From positions 1 through 47,988 of the forward strand of contig CAILKO010000074.1 of NCBI GenBank assembly GCA_903834835.1: a stretch of 47,988 bases of DNA, read 5' to 3'. This document shows positions 35,441 through 44,006 of the stretch, in pieces. Source of the stretch: an uncultured Pseudomonadota bacterium. GTDB taxonomy: Bacteria > Pseudomonadota > Gammaproteobacteria > Burkholderiales > SG8-39. Numbering within the stretch: position 1 is the stretch's first letter; every line of letters starts with the position of its first letter. The position numbers were made by a program, and so were the translations under genes. A model generated the notes under the pieces. The model was not told where the DNA came from and did not search any database. It was given only the letters and a program-made list of their open reading frames with translations.

Positions 35441-35459
35441 GATAACACATCTCATTTAG
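35441..35459 (-). promoter_or_regulatory. Possible Fur box upstream of cupredoxin-FTR1
   Basis: On the minus strand CTAAATGAGATGTGTTATC matches the 19-base Fur consensus at 11 positions by hand alignment, with the right half (TTATC) intact. It lies 45-63 bases before the cupredoxin start, where iron-dependent repression would be expected. It is a tentative call. Confidence 0.35.
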
Positions 35460-35542
35460 AACGGTCGGGCGGGACGCGAAACTTGCGCAGCAGGCGTTTG
35501 TCCTTGGCGCGCCATTTCGGTGCGTGCCCGGTTTTAGCGCAT

Positions 35543-35555
35543 CGGTGCTGCACCG
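35543..35555. promoter_or_regulatory. GGTGC-GCACC inverted repeat upstream of urt promoter
   Basis: CGGTGC-T-GCACCG is a perfect inverted repeat about 110 bases upstream of the sigma-54 promoter. GCACC/GGTGC halves occur in NtrC sites, but the spacing here (one base) is shorter than the usual NtrC arrangement, so the assignment is weak. Confidence 0.3.
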
Positions 35556-35662
35556 GATTCGCGCACCTGCCCCGGTCCATGGGGCCAAAGACAGGCGGCT
35601 GTACCGGGAGATGCCCGTCATCCCTGCATGGCCCGGGGCCGGCGCGTGTCGCAATATCGCTG

Positions 35663-35678
35663 TGGCATGCCTCTTGCA
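35663..35678 (+). promoter_or_regulatory. Sigma-54 promoter of the urt operon
   Basis: TGGCATGCCTCTTGCA fits the -24/-12 consensus TGGCAY-N5-TTGCW with GG and GC at the correct 10-base spacing. It lies about 70 bases before urtA. Nitrogen-regulated (NtrC plus RpoN) control of urea uptake is the natural reading. The remaining bases of this 352-base gap (35397-35748) hold no gene I can support. Confidence 0.8.
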
Positions 35679-35748
35679 GAAAGACTCCGCGAAAGCCGAC
35701 CGGTCGGCCGGCTGATTTCGGGTGATCACTCTCAAAAGGGGATATGGA

Positions 35749-37038
35749 ATGATGAAACGACGTGGGTTTATCAGGACGCTGACGATATCGGCTGCGGTTG
35801 CCGCCATCGGGCTCGGCGCCTCGCCCGTGATGGCGCAGCAGAAGACCGTGAAGGTCGGTGTGCTGCACTCGCTGTCCGGCACGATGGCGATCAGCGAGAC
35901 GGTGCTGAAGGATGTGGCGCTGATGGCCTTCGACGAAATCAACGCCAAGGGCGGCGTGATGGGCATGAAGATCGAGCCCGTGGTGGTCGATCCAGCTTCC
36001 AACTGGCCCCTGTTTGCCGAGAAGGCGCGCCAGCTCCTCACCCAGGACAAGGTTGCAGTGACCTTCGGCTGCTGGACCTCCGTGTCGCGCAAGTCGGTGC
36101 TGCCGGTCTACGAGGAACTGAACGGCCTGCTGTTCTACCCGGTCCAGTATGAAGGCGAAGAGATCTCGCGCAACGTGTTCTACACCGGTGCGGCCCCGAA
36201 CCAGCAGGCGATCCCCGCGGTCGAGTATCTGATGTCCAAGGACGGCGGCTCGGCCAAGCGCTGGGTGCTGCTCGGCACCGACTATGTCTACCCGCGCACC
36301 ACCAACAAGATCCTGCGCGCCTTCCTGAAGGCCAAGGGCGTCGCCGAAGCCGACATCATGGAGGAGTACACCCCCTTCGGTCACTCCGACTACCAGACCA
36401 TCATCGGCAAGATCAAGAAGTTCGCCGCAGAGGGCAAGAAGACCGCCGTGGTGTCCACCATCAACGGCGATTCGAACGTGCCTTTCTACAAGGAACTGGG
36501 CAACCAGGGCCTGAAGGCGACCGATGTCCCGGTGGTCGCGTTCTCCGTGGGTGAAGAGGAACTGCGCGGCGTCGATACGAAGCCGCTGGTCGGTCACCTC
36601 GCCGCCTGGAACTACTTCATGTCGATCAAGGCACCGGCGAACACCGAGTTCACGAAGAAGTGGGCCGCCTATGCCAAGGCGAAGAACATCGCCGGTCACA
36701 AGGACAAGCCGCTCACCAACGATCCGATGGAAGCGACCTATATCGGCGTCTACATGTGGAAGCAGGCGGTCGAGAAGGCCAAGACCTTCGATGTCGCCAA
36801 GGTAAGCGCGGCGATGGGCGGCCAGACCTTCAAGGCGCCCTCGGGCATCACCTCCACGATGGATGCGAAGAACCACCACCTGCACAAGGCGGTGTTCATC
36901 GGCGAAGTCCAGGCTGACGGCCAGTTCAAGGTGGTGTGGAAGACCAAGGGTCCGGTGAAGGCACAGCCCTGGAGCCCGTACATCCCCGGCAACGACAAGA
37001 AGAAGGACGAGCCCGCCCTGATGGCGGAGAAGAAGTAA
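35749..37038 (+). CDS. urtA: Urea ABC transporter substrate-binding protein UrtA
   Basis: A 429-residue periplasmic binding protein of the amide/urea branch of the branched-chain amino acid family. The N-terminus has a twin-arginine-like KRRGFIR before a hydrophobic stretch ending PVMAQ, so export may be by Tat. VKVGVLHSLSGTMAISE, ASNWPLFAEKARQLL and FGCWTSVSRKSVLP are typical of UrtA. ATG 35749 follows AAAAGGGGAT; ATG 35752 is equally possible. It is the first gene of the operon under the sigma-54 promoter and is followed by a strong hairpin. Confidence 0.94.
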   Translation: MMKRRGFIRTLTISAAVAAIGLGASPVMAQQKTVKVGVLHSLSGTMAISETVLKDVALMAFDEINAKGGVMGMKIEPVVVDPASNWPLFAEKARQLLTQDKVAVTFGCWTSVSRKSVLPVYEELNGLLFYPVQYEGEEISRNVFYTGAAPNQQAIPAVEYLMSKDGGSAKRWVLLGTDYVYPRTTNKILRAFLKAKGVAEADIMEEYTPFGHSDYQTIIGKIKKFAAEGKKTAVVSTINGDSNVPFYKELGNQGLKATDVPVVAFSVGEEELRGVDTKPLVGHLAAWNYFMSIKAPANTEFTKKWAAYAKAKNIAGHKDKPLTNDPMEATYIGVYMWKQAVEKAKTFDVAKVSAAMGGQTFKAPSGITSTMDAKNHHLHKAVFIGEVQADGQFKVVWKTKGPVKAQPWSPYIPGNDKKKDEPALMAEKK

Positions 37039-37058
37039 GTCTCGGGCAGGTGCAGCAA

Positions 37059-37083
37059 GGAGGGGCCGCAGCGCGGCCCCTCC
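37059..37083 (+). other. Hairpin between urtA and urtB
   Basis: GGAGGGGCCGC and GCGGCCCCTCC form an 11-base perfect stem with a three-base AGC loop right after urtA. There is no T-run. Such hairpins often stabilise the mRNA of the abundant binding protein or partly terminate transcription before the membrane genes. Confidence 0.7.
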
Positions 37084-37137
37084 GCCCGGAACCACGACCA
37101 CCCTTGCAGCAGGACCCCTCCAACCAAGCACGCAACC

Positions 37138-38712
37138 ATGCGACTGATACTGCTCCTTGCGATCTTCTTCAGCACCCAGGCCGCGGCGCTCGACCGCGCG
37201 CTGGTGGACAAGCTCGGGTTCGGCGAATCCGACGAGAAGGTCGTGGCGATCAACGCGATTGCCGCAAGCGGCGATCCGCGCGCGGCCGAAGTGCTCGGCG
37301 CACTCGCCGAGGGCGAGCTGCAGACGAGCGGCAAGCTCGTGATCATCGTGAAGAATGACGAAGCCTTCGATGCGGCGAGCGGCGACAAGCTCGCGCTGCC
37401 GGAGGAACGAGAAGATGTGGTGGCGAACAACCGCCTGCGCGGCGCGGTAAGCGCGGCGCTCGCTGCCTTGAAGCTGCTCTCGCCCGACCGCCAGCAGCGG
37501 CTCGCGGCGCTGAAGGAACTCTCCGACAACGCGGAAGGCGCCGACGTGGCGATGCTCGGCATCGTGCGCCGGGCGCTCGCGGCGGAAACCGATCCCGGCG
37601 TGAAGCCCTTGCTGGAGCAGGTGGCCGCCTCGCTGGAGCTGAAGGGCGGCGATCGCGAAGCGCGCATCGCGGCCCTGCAGCGCCTGGCCGGCTCGAGCAG
37701 CGCGAATGCGAAGACGCTGCTCCTCTCCTATATCGAAACGGAGAAAGACGCCGATCTGCTCGCCGAGGCGCGCAAGAGCCTGCGCGCGGTGGAGGGCAAG
37801 CGCGCCTGGGCGGAGCGCGCCGGGCTCGCCTTCACCGGCATCTCGCTCGGCTCGATCCTGCTGCTCGCGGCGCTCGGCCTGGCGATCACCTACGGCCTGA
37901 TGGGCGTGATCAACATGGCGCACGGCGAGCTCATCATGATCGGCGCCTACACCACCTATGCAGTGCAGACGCTGTTCCGCACCAAGTTCGGTGCGGCCTT
38001 CGACTGGTATCTGCTCGCGGCGCTGCCCGCAGCCTTTGCGGTGTCGGCAGCGGTCGGCATGCTGCTCGAGCGGCTGGTGATCCGCTGGCTCTACGGCCGG
38101 CCGCTGGAAACGCTGCTCGCCACCTGGGGCATCAGCCTGGTGCTGATCCAGACCGTGCGGACGCTGTTCGGCGCGCAGAACGTGCAGGTGGAGAACCCGG
38201 CCTTCATGTCGGGCGGCGTGGAGGTGCTTAGCGGTGTCGTGCTGCCCTACAGCCGCATCGTGATCGTGATCTTCGCCGCCGCGGTGCTGGCCGGCATGTG
38301 GCTGCTGCTGACGCGCACCCGCCTCGGGCTCTTCGTGCGCGGCGTGACGCAGAACCGCGCGATGGCGAGCTGTGTCGGCGTGCCGACCCATCGCGTGGAT
38401 ACCTGGGCCTTCGGTCTGGGCTCGGGCATCGCGGGGCTTGCCGGCTGCGCGCTGTCGCAGATCGGCAACGTCGGGCCGGACCTCGGGCAGGGCTATATCG
38501 TGGATTCCTTCATGGTGGTCGTGCTGGGTGGCGTCGGCCAGCTCGCCGGCACGGTCTACGCTGCGCTGGGGCTGGGCTTCGCGAACAAGCTGCTCGAATC
38601 CTGGCAGGGCGCGGTGATCGCGAAGATCCTCGTGCTGGTGTTCATCGTGATCTTCATCCAGAAGCGGCCCCAGGGTCTCTTCGCGGTGAAGGGCCGGATG
38701 GCGGACGCCTGA
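37138..38712 (+). CDS. urtB: Urea ABC transporter permease UrtB
   Basis: A 524-residue protein. Residues 1-18 look like a signal sequence; residues 20-220 form a HEAT-like helical region usual for proteobacterial UrtB, and the LivH-type permease with about eight membrane segments starts near 235. GLMGVINMAHGELIMIGAYTTY is the hallmark. It pairs with UrtC to form the membrane channel. It lies 99 bases after urtA, behind a hairpin, and its stop is one base before the urtC start. Confidence 0.94.
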   Translation: MRLILLLAIFFSTQAAALDRALVDKLGFGESDEKVVAINAIAASGDPRAAEVLGALAEGELQTSGKLVIIVKNDEAFDAASGDKLALPEEREDVVANNRLRGAVSAALAALKLLSPDRQQRLAALKELSDNAEGADVAMLGIVRRALAAETDPGVKPLLEQVAASLELKGGDREARIAALQRLAGSSSANAKTLLLSYIETEKDADLLAEARKSLRAVEGKRAWAERAGLAFTGISLGSILLLAALGLAITYGLMGVINMAHGELIMIGAYTTYAVQTLFRTKFGAAFDWYLLAALPAAFAVSAAVGMLLERLVIRWLYGRPLETLLATWGISLVLIQTVRTLFGAQNVQVENPAFMSGGVEVLSGVVLPYSRIVIVIFAAAVLAGMWLLLTRTRLGLFVRGVTQNRAMASCVGVPTHRVDTWAFGLGSGIAGLAGCALSQIGNVGPDLGQGYIVDSFMVVVLGGVGQLAGTVYAALGLGFANKLLESWQGAVIAKILVLVFIVIFIQKRPQGLFAVKGRMADA

Positions 38713-38713
38713 G

Positions 38714-39823
38714 ATGACGAGCCCGATCCTCACCGCCCGCTCAGGCCTCGCGCGCCGCCTCTACGGACCGGCCGGCTGGCTCGCGATCCTCGTCGCCGTG
38801 CTGGTCGCCTTCCTGCTCTTCCCAGTGCTGAACCTCGCCGTGGCGCCGGAGAGCCCCTTCCACATCTCGGCCTACTGGGTCACGCTGATCGGCAAGATCA
38901 TGTGCTACGCGATGGTCGCGATCGCGATGGATCTCATCTGGGGCTATGCCGGAATTCTCTCGCTCGGGCACGGGCTGTTCTTCGCGCTCGGCGGGTATGC
39001 CATGGGCATGTACCTGATGCGCCAGATCGGGCGCGACGGGCAGTACCAGTCCGACATGCCGGATTTCATGGTGTTCCTCGACTGGAAGGAATTTCCGCTC
39101 GCGTGGTGGAACTCCGACCAGTTCTGGTGGTGCGCATTGCTCGTGGTGGCGGTGCCGGGCCTGCTCGCCTACGCCTTCGGTTTCTTCGCCTTCCGCAGCC
39201 GCGTGAAGGGTGTGTACTTCTCGATCATCACCCAGGCGCTCACTTACGCGGCGATGCTGCTCTTCTTCCGCAACAACACGGGCTTCGGCGGCAACAACGG
39301 CTTCACCGACTTCAAGCGCATCCTCGGCACCCCGATCACCACGCCCGAGACGCGCATGGTGCTGTTCGCGGTGACCGCCGCGGTGCTGATCGGCACGCTG
39401 CTCCTCGCGCGCACCATCGTCACCTCCAAGCTCGGGCGCATCCTCACCGCGATCCGCGATGCCGAGCAGCGGGTGATGTTCTGCGGCTACAACCCGGTGC
39501 ACTACAAGCTCTTCATCTGGGTGGTGTCGGCGATGATCTGCGGCCTGGCGGGCGCGCTCTACGTGCCCCAGGTCGGGATCATCAACCCGGGCGAGATGTC
39601 GCCCGCGAATTCGATCGAGATCGCGATCTGGGTGGCGGTCGGCGGGCGCGGCACGCTGGTCGGCGCAGTGCTCGGCGCCTTCCTCGTGAACGGCGGCAAG
39701 AGCTTCCTGACCCAGCAGTTCCCCGAGTACTGGTTCTATTTCCTCGGTCTCATCTTCATCCTCTCCACGCTGTTCCTGCCGAATGGCGTGGTCGGACTGG
39801 TCAAGAGCTGGAGGAAGAAATGA
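38714..39823 (+). CDS. urtC: Urea ABC transporter permease UrtC
   Basis: A 369-residue LivM-type permease. The family region LIWGYAGILSLGHGLFFALGGYAMGMYL and the later IWVAVGGRGTLVGAVLGA are clear, with about nine hydrophobic segments. It has no signal peptide. Start ATG 38714 comes one base after the urtB stop, and its stop overlaps the urtD start as ATGA. Confidence 0.95.
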   Translation: MTSPILTARSGLARRLYGPAGWLAILVAVLVAFLLFPVLNLAVAPESPFHISAYWVTLIGKIMCYAMVAIAMDLIWGYAGILSLGHGLFFALGGYAMGMYLMRQIGRDGQYQSDMPDFMVFLDWKEFPLAWWNSDQFWWCALLVVAVPGLLAYAFGFFAFRSRVKGVYFSIITQALTYAAMLLFFRNNTGFGGNNGFTDFKRILGTPITTPETRMVLFAVTAAVLIGTLLLARTIVTSKLGRILTAIRDAEQRVMFCGYNPVHYKLFIWVVSAMICGLAGALYVPQVGIINPGEMSPANSIEIAIWVAVGGRGTLVGAVLGAFLVNGGKSFLTQQFPEYWFYFLGLIFILSTLFLPNGVVGLVKSWRKK

Positions 39824-40647
39824 GCGCCGCCGCCATGCACGCGCCGGGTCAGAGCGGTTCGGGCGACGCCTCGCTCGGCCACGTCGCGACCGGGACGCTC
39901 GATGCGACCCACGGCGTCGTCCTCTATCTGGAGGACATCTCGGTCAGCTTCGACGGCTTCAAGGCGCTGAACAAGCTCTCGCTCGCGATCGATGTGGGCG
40001 AGCTGCGCTGCGTGATCGGGCCGAACGGCGCGGGCAAGACGACGATGATGGACGTCATCACCGGCAAGACGCGGCCGGACGAAGGCACGGTGTTCTTCGG
40101 CCAGACGATCGATCTCACGCGCCTCACCGAGCCGGAGATCGCGCACGCGGGCATCGGCCGCAAGTTCCAGAAGCCGACCATCTTCGAGCATCACAGCGTG
40201 TTCGAGAATCTCGAGCTGTCGATGAAGGCCGACAAGCGCGTGCGGAAGACGTTGTTCGCCAAGCTTTCCTCCGAGGAGGGGGATCGCATCGCCGAGATGC
40301 TCGATCGCATCCGTCTCGCCGACAGCGCCGGGCGCGAGGCGGGGCTCCTCTCCCACGGCCAGAAGCAGTGGCTGGAGATCGGCATGCTGCTGATGCAGGA
40401 GCCGAAGCTGCTGCTGCTCGACGAACCGGTGGCCGGCATGTCGGACGACGAAACCGAGCGGACCGCGGAACTCTTTCTCACGCTCGCCGGCAAGCATTCG
40501 CTGGTGGTGGTGGAGCACGACATGGCCTTCATCGGCAAGATCGCGCGCAAGGTGACCGTGCTGCACGAAGGCAGCGTCCTCGCTGAAGGGCCGCTCGCCC
40601 AGGTGCAGGAGGATCCGCGCGTGATCGAGGTCTACCTGGGGCGCTAG
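39820..40647 (+). CDS. urtD: Urea ABC transporter ATP-binding protein UrtD
   Basis: A 275-residue LivG-type ATPase. The Walker A motif is GPNGAGKTT (near residue 67), the signature is LLSHGQKQWLEIGM and Walker B is LLLLDEPVAGM; the UrtD-specific SHGQ replaces the usual SGGQ. The first 30 residues are a variable tail. ATG 39820 overlaps the urtC stop, and the frame ends directly before urtE. Confidence 0.95.
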   Translation: MSAAAMHAPGQSGSGDASLGHVATGTLDATHGVVLYLEDISVSFDGFKALNKLSLAIDVGELRCVIGPNGAGKTTMMDVITGKTRPDEGTVFFGQTIDLTRLTEPEIAHAGIGRKFQKPTIFEHHSVFENLELSMKADKRVRKTLFAKLSSEEGDRIAEMLDRIRLADSAGREAGLLSHGQKQWLEIGMLLMQEPKLLLLDEPVAGMSDDETERTAELFLTLAGKHSLVVVEHDMAFIGKIARKVTVLHEGSVLAEGPLAQVQEDPRVIEVYLGR

Positions 40648-41340
40648 ATGCTTAAAGTCTCCTCACTCAACCAGTATTACGGCGGCAGCCACATCCTGCG
40701 CGATCTCTCCTTCGAGGCGCCGGCAGGCAAGGTGACGACGCTGCTCGGCCGGAACGGCGTCGGCAAGACCACGCTCCTGAAAACACTGATGGGCCTCGTG
40801 CCGGCGCGGGACGGCATCGTCGAATTCGAGGGCCGCAATCTGCTGCGTGCCGCTCCCTACGAGCGCGTGCGCGCGGGCATCGCCTATGTGCCGCAGGGGC
40901 GCGAGATCTTCTCCCGGCTGACGGTGGCGGAGAATCTGGAGATGGGTCTCGCCACGCGCCCGCGCGGCAGCGATGTGCCGGCGCGCATCTTCGAGATGTT
41001 CCCGGTGCTGAGGCAGATGATGGGGCGCCGCGGCGGCGATCTTTCCGGCGGCCAGCAGCAGCAGCTTGCCATCGGGCGCGCGCTCGCGATGGGGCCGCGC
41101 CTGTTGATCCTGGATGAGCCCACCGAAGGCATCCAGCCTTCGATCATCAAGGACATCGAACGCGCGATCCGCACGCTCGCCTCCACCGGCGAGATGGCGA
41201 TCCTGCTGGTCGAGCAGTACTACGATTTCGCTCGCTCGCTCGCCGATCACTATCTGGTCATGGAGCGCGGCGAGATCATCGCGCGCGGCCTCGGCGCGGA
41301 TATGGAGAAGGACGGCGTGCGCGCGCTGCTGTCGGTCTAG
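40648..41340 (+). CDS. urtE: Urea ABC transporter ATP-binding protein UrtE
   Basis: A 230-residue LivF-type ATPase. Walker A is LGRNGVGKTT, the signature LSGGQQQQLAIGRAL and Walker B LLILDEPTEGIQPSII. MLKVSSLNQYYGGSHILRDLSF is the usual UrtE start. It begins at the base after the urtD stop, so the five genes urtA-E form one tight operon. The next gene starts 50 bases later. Confidence 0.95.
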   Translation: MLKVSSLNQYYGGSHILRDLSFEAPAGKVTTLLGRNGVGKTTLLKTLMGLVPARDGIVEFEGRNLLRAAPYERVRAGIAYVPQGREIFSRLTVAENLEMGLATRPRGSDVPARIFEMFPVLRQMMGRRGGDLSGGQQQQLAIGRALAMGPRLLILDEPTEGIQPSIIKDIERAIRTLASTGEMAILLVEQYYDFARSLADHYLVMERGEIIARGLGADMEKDGVRALLSV

Positions 41341-41390
41341 GCCCTGGGCTAAACTGCCCCCGCGGTGCAGGCGCCCGGAGGAGGCAGCAG

Positions 41391-42296
41391 ATGAGCAAGC
41401 GAGCAGCAGTGCTGGAGGCGACGCCCTTGATCCCGGGGCTGGGCGCGAAGGTCGTGGTCGACTTCGCCACCGCACTCGATGCGGCAACCCGCGCTGCATT
41501 GAGCGAACTCTTCGAGCGCCATCATCTGCTCTTCATCGAAGCGCCGGGCCTCACGCGCGAGGCGCAGCTGGAACTCTTCTCGAGCTTTGGCGTGCTGAAC
41601 ACCATCCCGGACGGCCGCGACGAGATCCTCGTTTCCAATGTGCTCGCCGATGGCTATCTCGGCAGCTACGAACTCGAATGGCATACCGACGGCTCCTATC
41701 TCGCCGAACCCTATGACGCGAACTGTCTGTATGCGATCGATGTGCAGGCCGGGCGCTCGGCCACGCGTTTCGTGAGTTCCGCCGAGGCCTGGCGCCGCAT
41801 GCCGGAGTCGCTGCAGAAGAAGCTGCAGTATCTGCAGATCCTGAATACGAGCGAGATCAAGACCCCGCGCGGCGAGCGCCTCGCCACCCACGGGCCGGAT
41901 CTGCTCGCCGCCGCGCACCGCATCGTCGACTACCGCCCCGGCAACCCGACGCCGTATATCACCGCGAACGTGTACCAGACCGACTGCGTGCTCGGCATGG
42001 ATGCGGCGACCAGCCGCGCGCTGCTGGATGAGGTGTATGCCATCCTCTACGACGAGCGCCATGTGTACGAGCACTCGTGGAAGAACGGCGATTTCGTCGT
42101 CTGGGACAACCGCGTCGTGCATCACGCGCGTGGCGACATGTCGAATGTCGGCGCGCGTACGCTGCGCCGGTTCACTGCGGGCGGTGCGCCGTCGGTGGAG
42201 CAGATTCCCTGGCCGCAGATGGAGAAGCTGCAGAAGAATTTCCGTGCACGGCTGGGGCCGGATGGCAAGCCGCGCGCGGAGGCGGGGGCCGGCTGA
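41391..42296 (+). CDS. TauD/TfdA-type Fe(II)/2-oxoglutarate dioxygenase
   Basis: A 301-residue member of the TauD/TfdA family. The iron facial triad is His98-x-Asp100 (WHTDGSY) and the distal His245 in WDNRVVHHARGD; the Arg in LRRFTAGG should hold 2-oxoglutarate. Such enzymes hydroxylate taurine, alkylsulfates, aryloxyacids and similar compounds. GGAGGAGGCAG lies before ATG 41391. Its stop overlaps the apparent start of ureD, so it sits inside the urea transport to urease operon. Substrate unknown; a nitrogenous compound that yields urea or an amine would suit the place. Confidence 0.85.
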   Translation: MSKRAAVLEATPLIPGLGAKVVVDFATALDAATRAALSELFERHHLLFIEAPGLTREAQLELFSSFGVLNTIPDGRDEILVSNVLADGYLGSYELEWHTDGSYLAEPYDANCLYAIDVQAGRSATRFVSSAEAWRRMPESLQKKLQYLQILNTSEIKTPRGERLATHGPDLLAAAHRIVDYRPGNPTPYITANVYQTDCVLGMDAATSRALLDEVYAILYDERHVYEHSWKNGDFVVWDNRVVHHARGDMSNVGARTLRRFTAGGAPSVEQIPWPQMEKLQKNFRARLGPDGKPRAEAGAG

Positions 42297-43141
42297 GCGA
42301 TCCTGCTGCATCCGAAGAAGACGTACCGGCCACGGCCGGCTGGCGCGCGCGGCTGGAACTCGACTTCGAGCGGCGCGCGGCCAGGACCGTGCTCGCCCGG
42401 CGGGTGCACGACGGCCCGCTCGTGGTGCAGAAGGCGCTGTATCCGGAGGGCGAGTCGGTCTGTCATGCGATCGTGGTGCATCCGCCTGCGGGCATTGCGG
42501 GCGGCGATGCGCTCGTGCTCTCGGCTACGCTCGGCCCTGCCGCGCACGCGCTCCTCACCACGCCGGGGGCGGGCAAGTGGTATCGCTCCTCCGGTGCCAT
42601 GGCCTCGCAGACCCTGGAGTTTTCCGTGGGCGAGGGTGGGCTGCTCGAGTGGCTGCCGCAGGAGAGCATCGTGTTCGACGGCGCCCGCGCGGCCCTCGCC
42701 ACACGCGTGCGCCTCGCCGCCGGCGCGCGCTACATCGGCTGGGAAGTGCTGTGCCTGGGGCGTACCGGTTCCGGCGAGCGGTTCGTGAACGGGCTCTGCC
42801 GACTGGATACCTCGGTGCTGCGCGATGAGAACCTGCTGTGGCTCGAGCGCGGCGGCTTTGCCGGCGATGACCCGCTGCTTCATTCACCCGCCGGCTTCGG
42901 CGGGCATCCCGTGTGCGGGACGATGCTGGCTTTTGGGCCCGTGAGCGATGCGTTGCTGGAAGCGTGTCGCGCAGTCGAATCGCCGCATGGCGCGGTCACG
43001 CGCATGCCGGAGTTTCTCGTCGGGCGCTACCTGGGTCCTTCCGGTGCCGAGGCGCGCGCGTACTTTTCTGCGCTGTGGAGAGTGCTGCGGCCGGCGTTTG
43101 CGGGGATCGAGGCTGCTGATCCGCGGATCTGGGCGACTTAG
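42293..43141 (+). CDS. ureD: Urease accessory protein UreD
   Basis: About 282 residues of UreD (UreH), which binds apo-urease with UreF and UreG during nickel insertion. WRARLELDFERRAARTVLARRVHDGPLVVQKALYPEG, VVHPPAGIAGGDAL and TTPGAGKWYRS are standard. The start is unusual: no ATG, GTG or TTG fits. CTG 42293 lies ten bases after GGAGGCGGGG and overlaps the preceding stop as CTGA, so I choose it; a mutated ATG or sequencing error is possible. Urease genes ureABC do not follow, although they usually do in this group. Confidence 0.85.
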   Translation: MSDPAASEEDVPATAGWRARLELDFERRAARTVLARRVHDGPLVVQKALYPEGESVCHAIVVHPPAGIAGGDALVLSATLGPAAHALLTTPGAGKWYRSSGAMASQTLEFSVGEGGLLEWLPQESIVFDGARAALATRVRLAAGARYIGWEVLCLGRTGSGERFVNGLCRLDTSVLRDENLLWLERGGFAGDDPLLHSPAGFGGHPVCGTMLAFGPVSDALLEACRAVESPHGAVTRMPEFLVGRYLGPSGAEARAYFSALWRVLRPAFAGIEAADPRIWAT

Positions 43142-43486
43142 GGGAAGGTGGGGGAGGGGTTCCGGGTTAGATAGTAACGTATTTGTTACTATTTATTCTT
43201 CGGGCGCTGATTTTCTTCCTCGGGGTTGTGGGGAATTCTTGATTGGTGCGGCTGAGTCATGGCGTGGTTTTCGGAGCCTGTTTCTCTTGCGCATGATGAA
43301 TGGATTCATCTTGCAAAGAGATACGGTTGTTGGATCAACGCCTTAGACTGAACTCGCCGCTTAATAACCGCCCTGTCTCTTGCGACGCTGCTCCAGACGG
43401 CTGAATGACATAGTGAATTTCGGGTGGCGGTGGACGGCGGGAATACGTTAAACAGCAGAGATGCTGATTTGTGAACTCTAGCGCCC
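43142..43486. other. Intergenic region between ureD and the defence island
   Basis: No supported gene in 345 bases. It holds palindrome copy 2 at 43168-43195 and a drop in GC content toward the darT-like gene. GTTAAAC at 43447-43453 fits an integron core but has no partner site upstream, so I give it little weight. Confidence 0.5.
43168..43195. repeat. Imperfect palindrome, copy 2
   Basis: TAGATAGTAACG-TATTTG-TTACTATTTA keeps the arms ATAGTAAC and GTTACTAT of the perfect palindrome at 22174-22203, with a changed centre. It lies 27 bases after the ureD stop, again at the 3' end of an operon. Confidence 0.65.
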
Positions 43487-44005
43487 ATGACCCCAGAACA
43501 GTTTCTGGAGAGGTACAAGACGCCGTGCTTCTACCACTTCACAGACTCTAGAAACCTAGACTCCATTCGCCATGCAGGAGGGTTGCTCCGGGTTGCTGAA
43601 ATTGGCCGACGCAACATGGAAATTGTGGCACCCGGAGGCAACATTTTGAGCCACGAGGCAGATGTGAGGCTCGGTTTGGACGAGTACGTGCACCTTTGCC
43701 TGTTTCCGGAACATCCCATGGAATATCGGGCTCGCCAAGATGGACGAATCATTCATTCTCGATTTCTAAAGATCAGCACTCGCGTCTTGTTTTTCGAGAA
43801 CATCCGATTTACGGCTGATGTTTCAAATATGAATAGCGTTGATCCCCTAAGGTTGGACCAGGCCTGTGAACTTATGGATTTCGAAGTGATCTATGATCGA
43901 ACCGATTGGCATGACCCGGTAATTCAAAATCGGCGTAGGATCGCTAAACGCTATGAACTTTTGGTTCCGACCGACATACCCTTAAATTTGATCTCAGGTT
44001 TCTAG
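43487..44005 (+). CDS. darT: DarT1-type DNA ADP-ribosyltransferase toxin
   Basis: A 172-residue protein of the DarT (DUF4433) family, which transfers ADP-ribose from NAD to bases in single-stranded DNA. The NAD-binding start is FYHFTDSRNLDSIRHAGGLL, the middle has EYVHLCLFPEHPMEY, and the C-terminal RRIAKRYELLVPTDIP holds the likely catalytic Glu near residue 157. The next gene, one base away, encodes a NADAR-type protein, the pairing known for the DarT1 branch, which targets guanine. ATG 43487 lacks a strong ribosome site. Lower GC content marks it as acquired. Confidence 0.75.
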   Translation: MTPEQFLERYKTPCFYHFTDSRNLDSIRHAGGLLRVAEIGRRNMEIVAPGGNILSHEADVRLGLDEYVHLCLFPEHPMEYRARQDGRIIHSRFLKISTRVLFFENIRFTADVSNMNSVDPLRLDQACELMDFEVIYDRTDWHDPVIQNRRRIAKRYELLVPTDIPLNLISGF

Positions 44006-44006
44006 C

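Noticed and set aside
37059..37083. A rho-independent terminator between urtA and urtB
   Set aside because: The stem is strong, but no T-run follows and urtB-E need transcription through it; I list it as an mRNA hairpin.
35452..38733. A 1093-codon open frame on the minus strand
   Set aside because: It is antisense to urtA and urtB, with composition typical of a shadow frame and no family motif.
43447..43453. GTTAAAC as an integron core before the darT-like gene
   Set aside because: The heptamer fits GTTRRRY, but no RYYYAAC partner or hairpin lies in the preceding 150 bases, so chance is likely.
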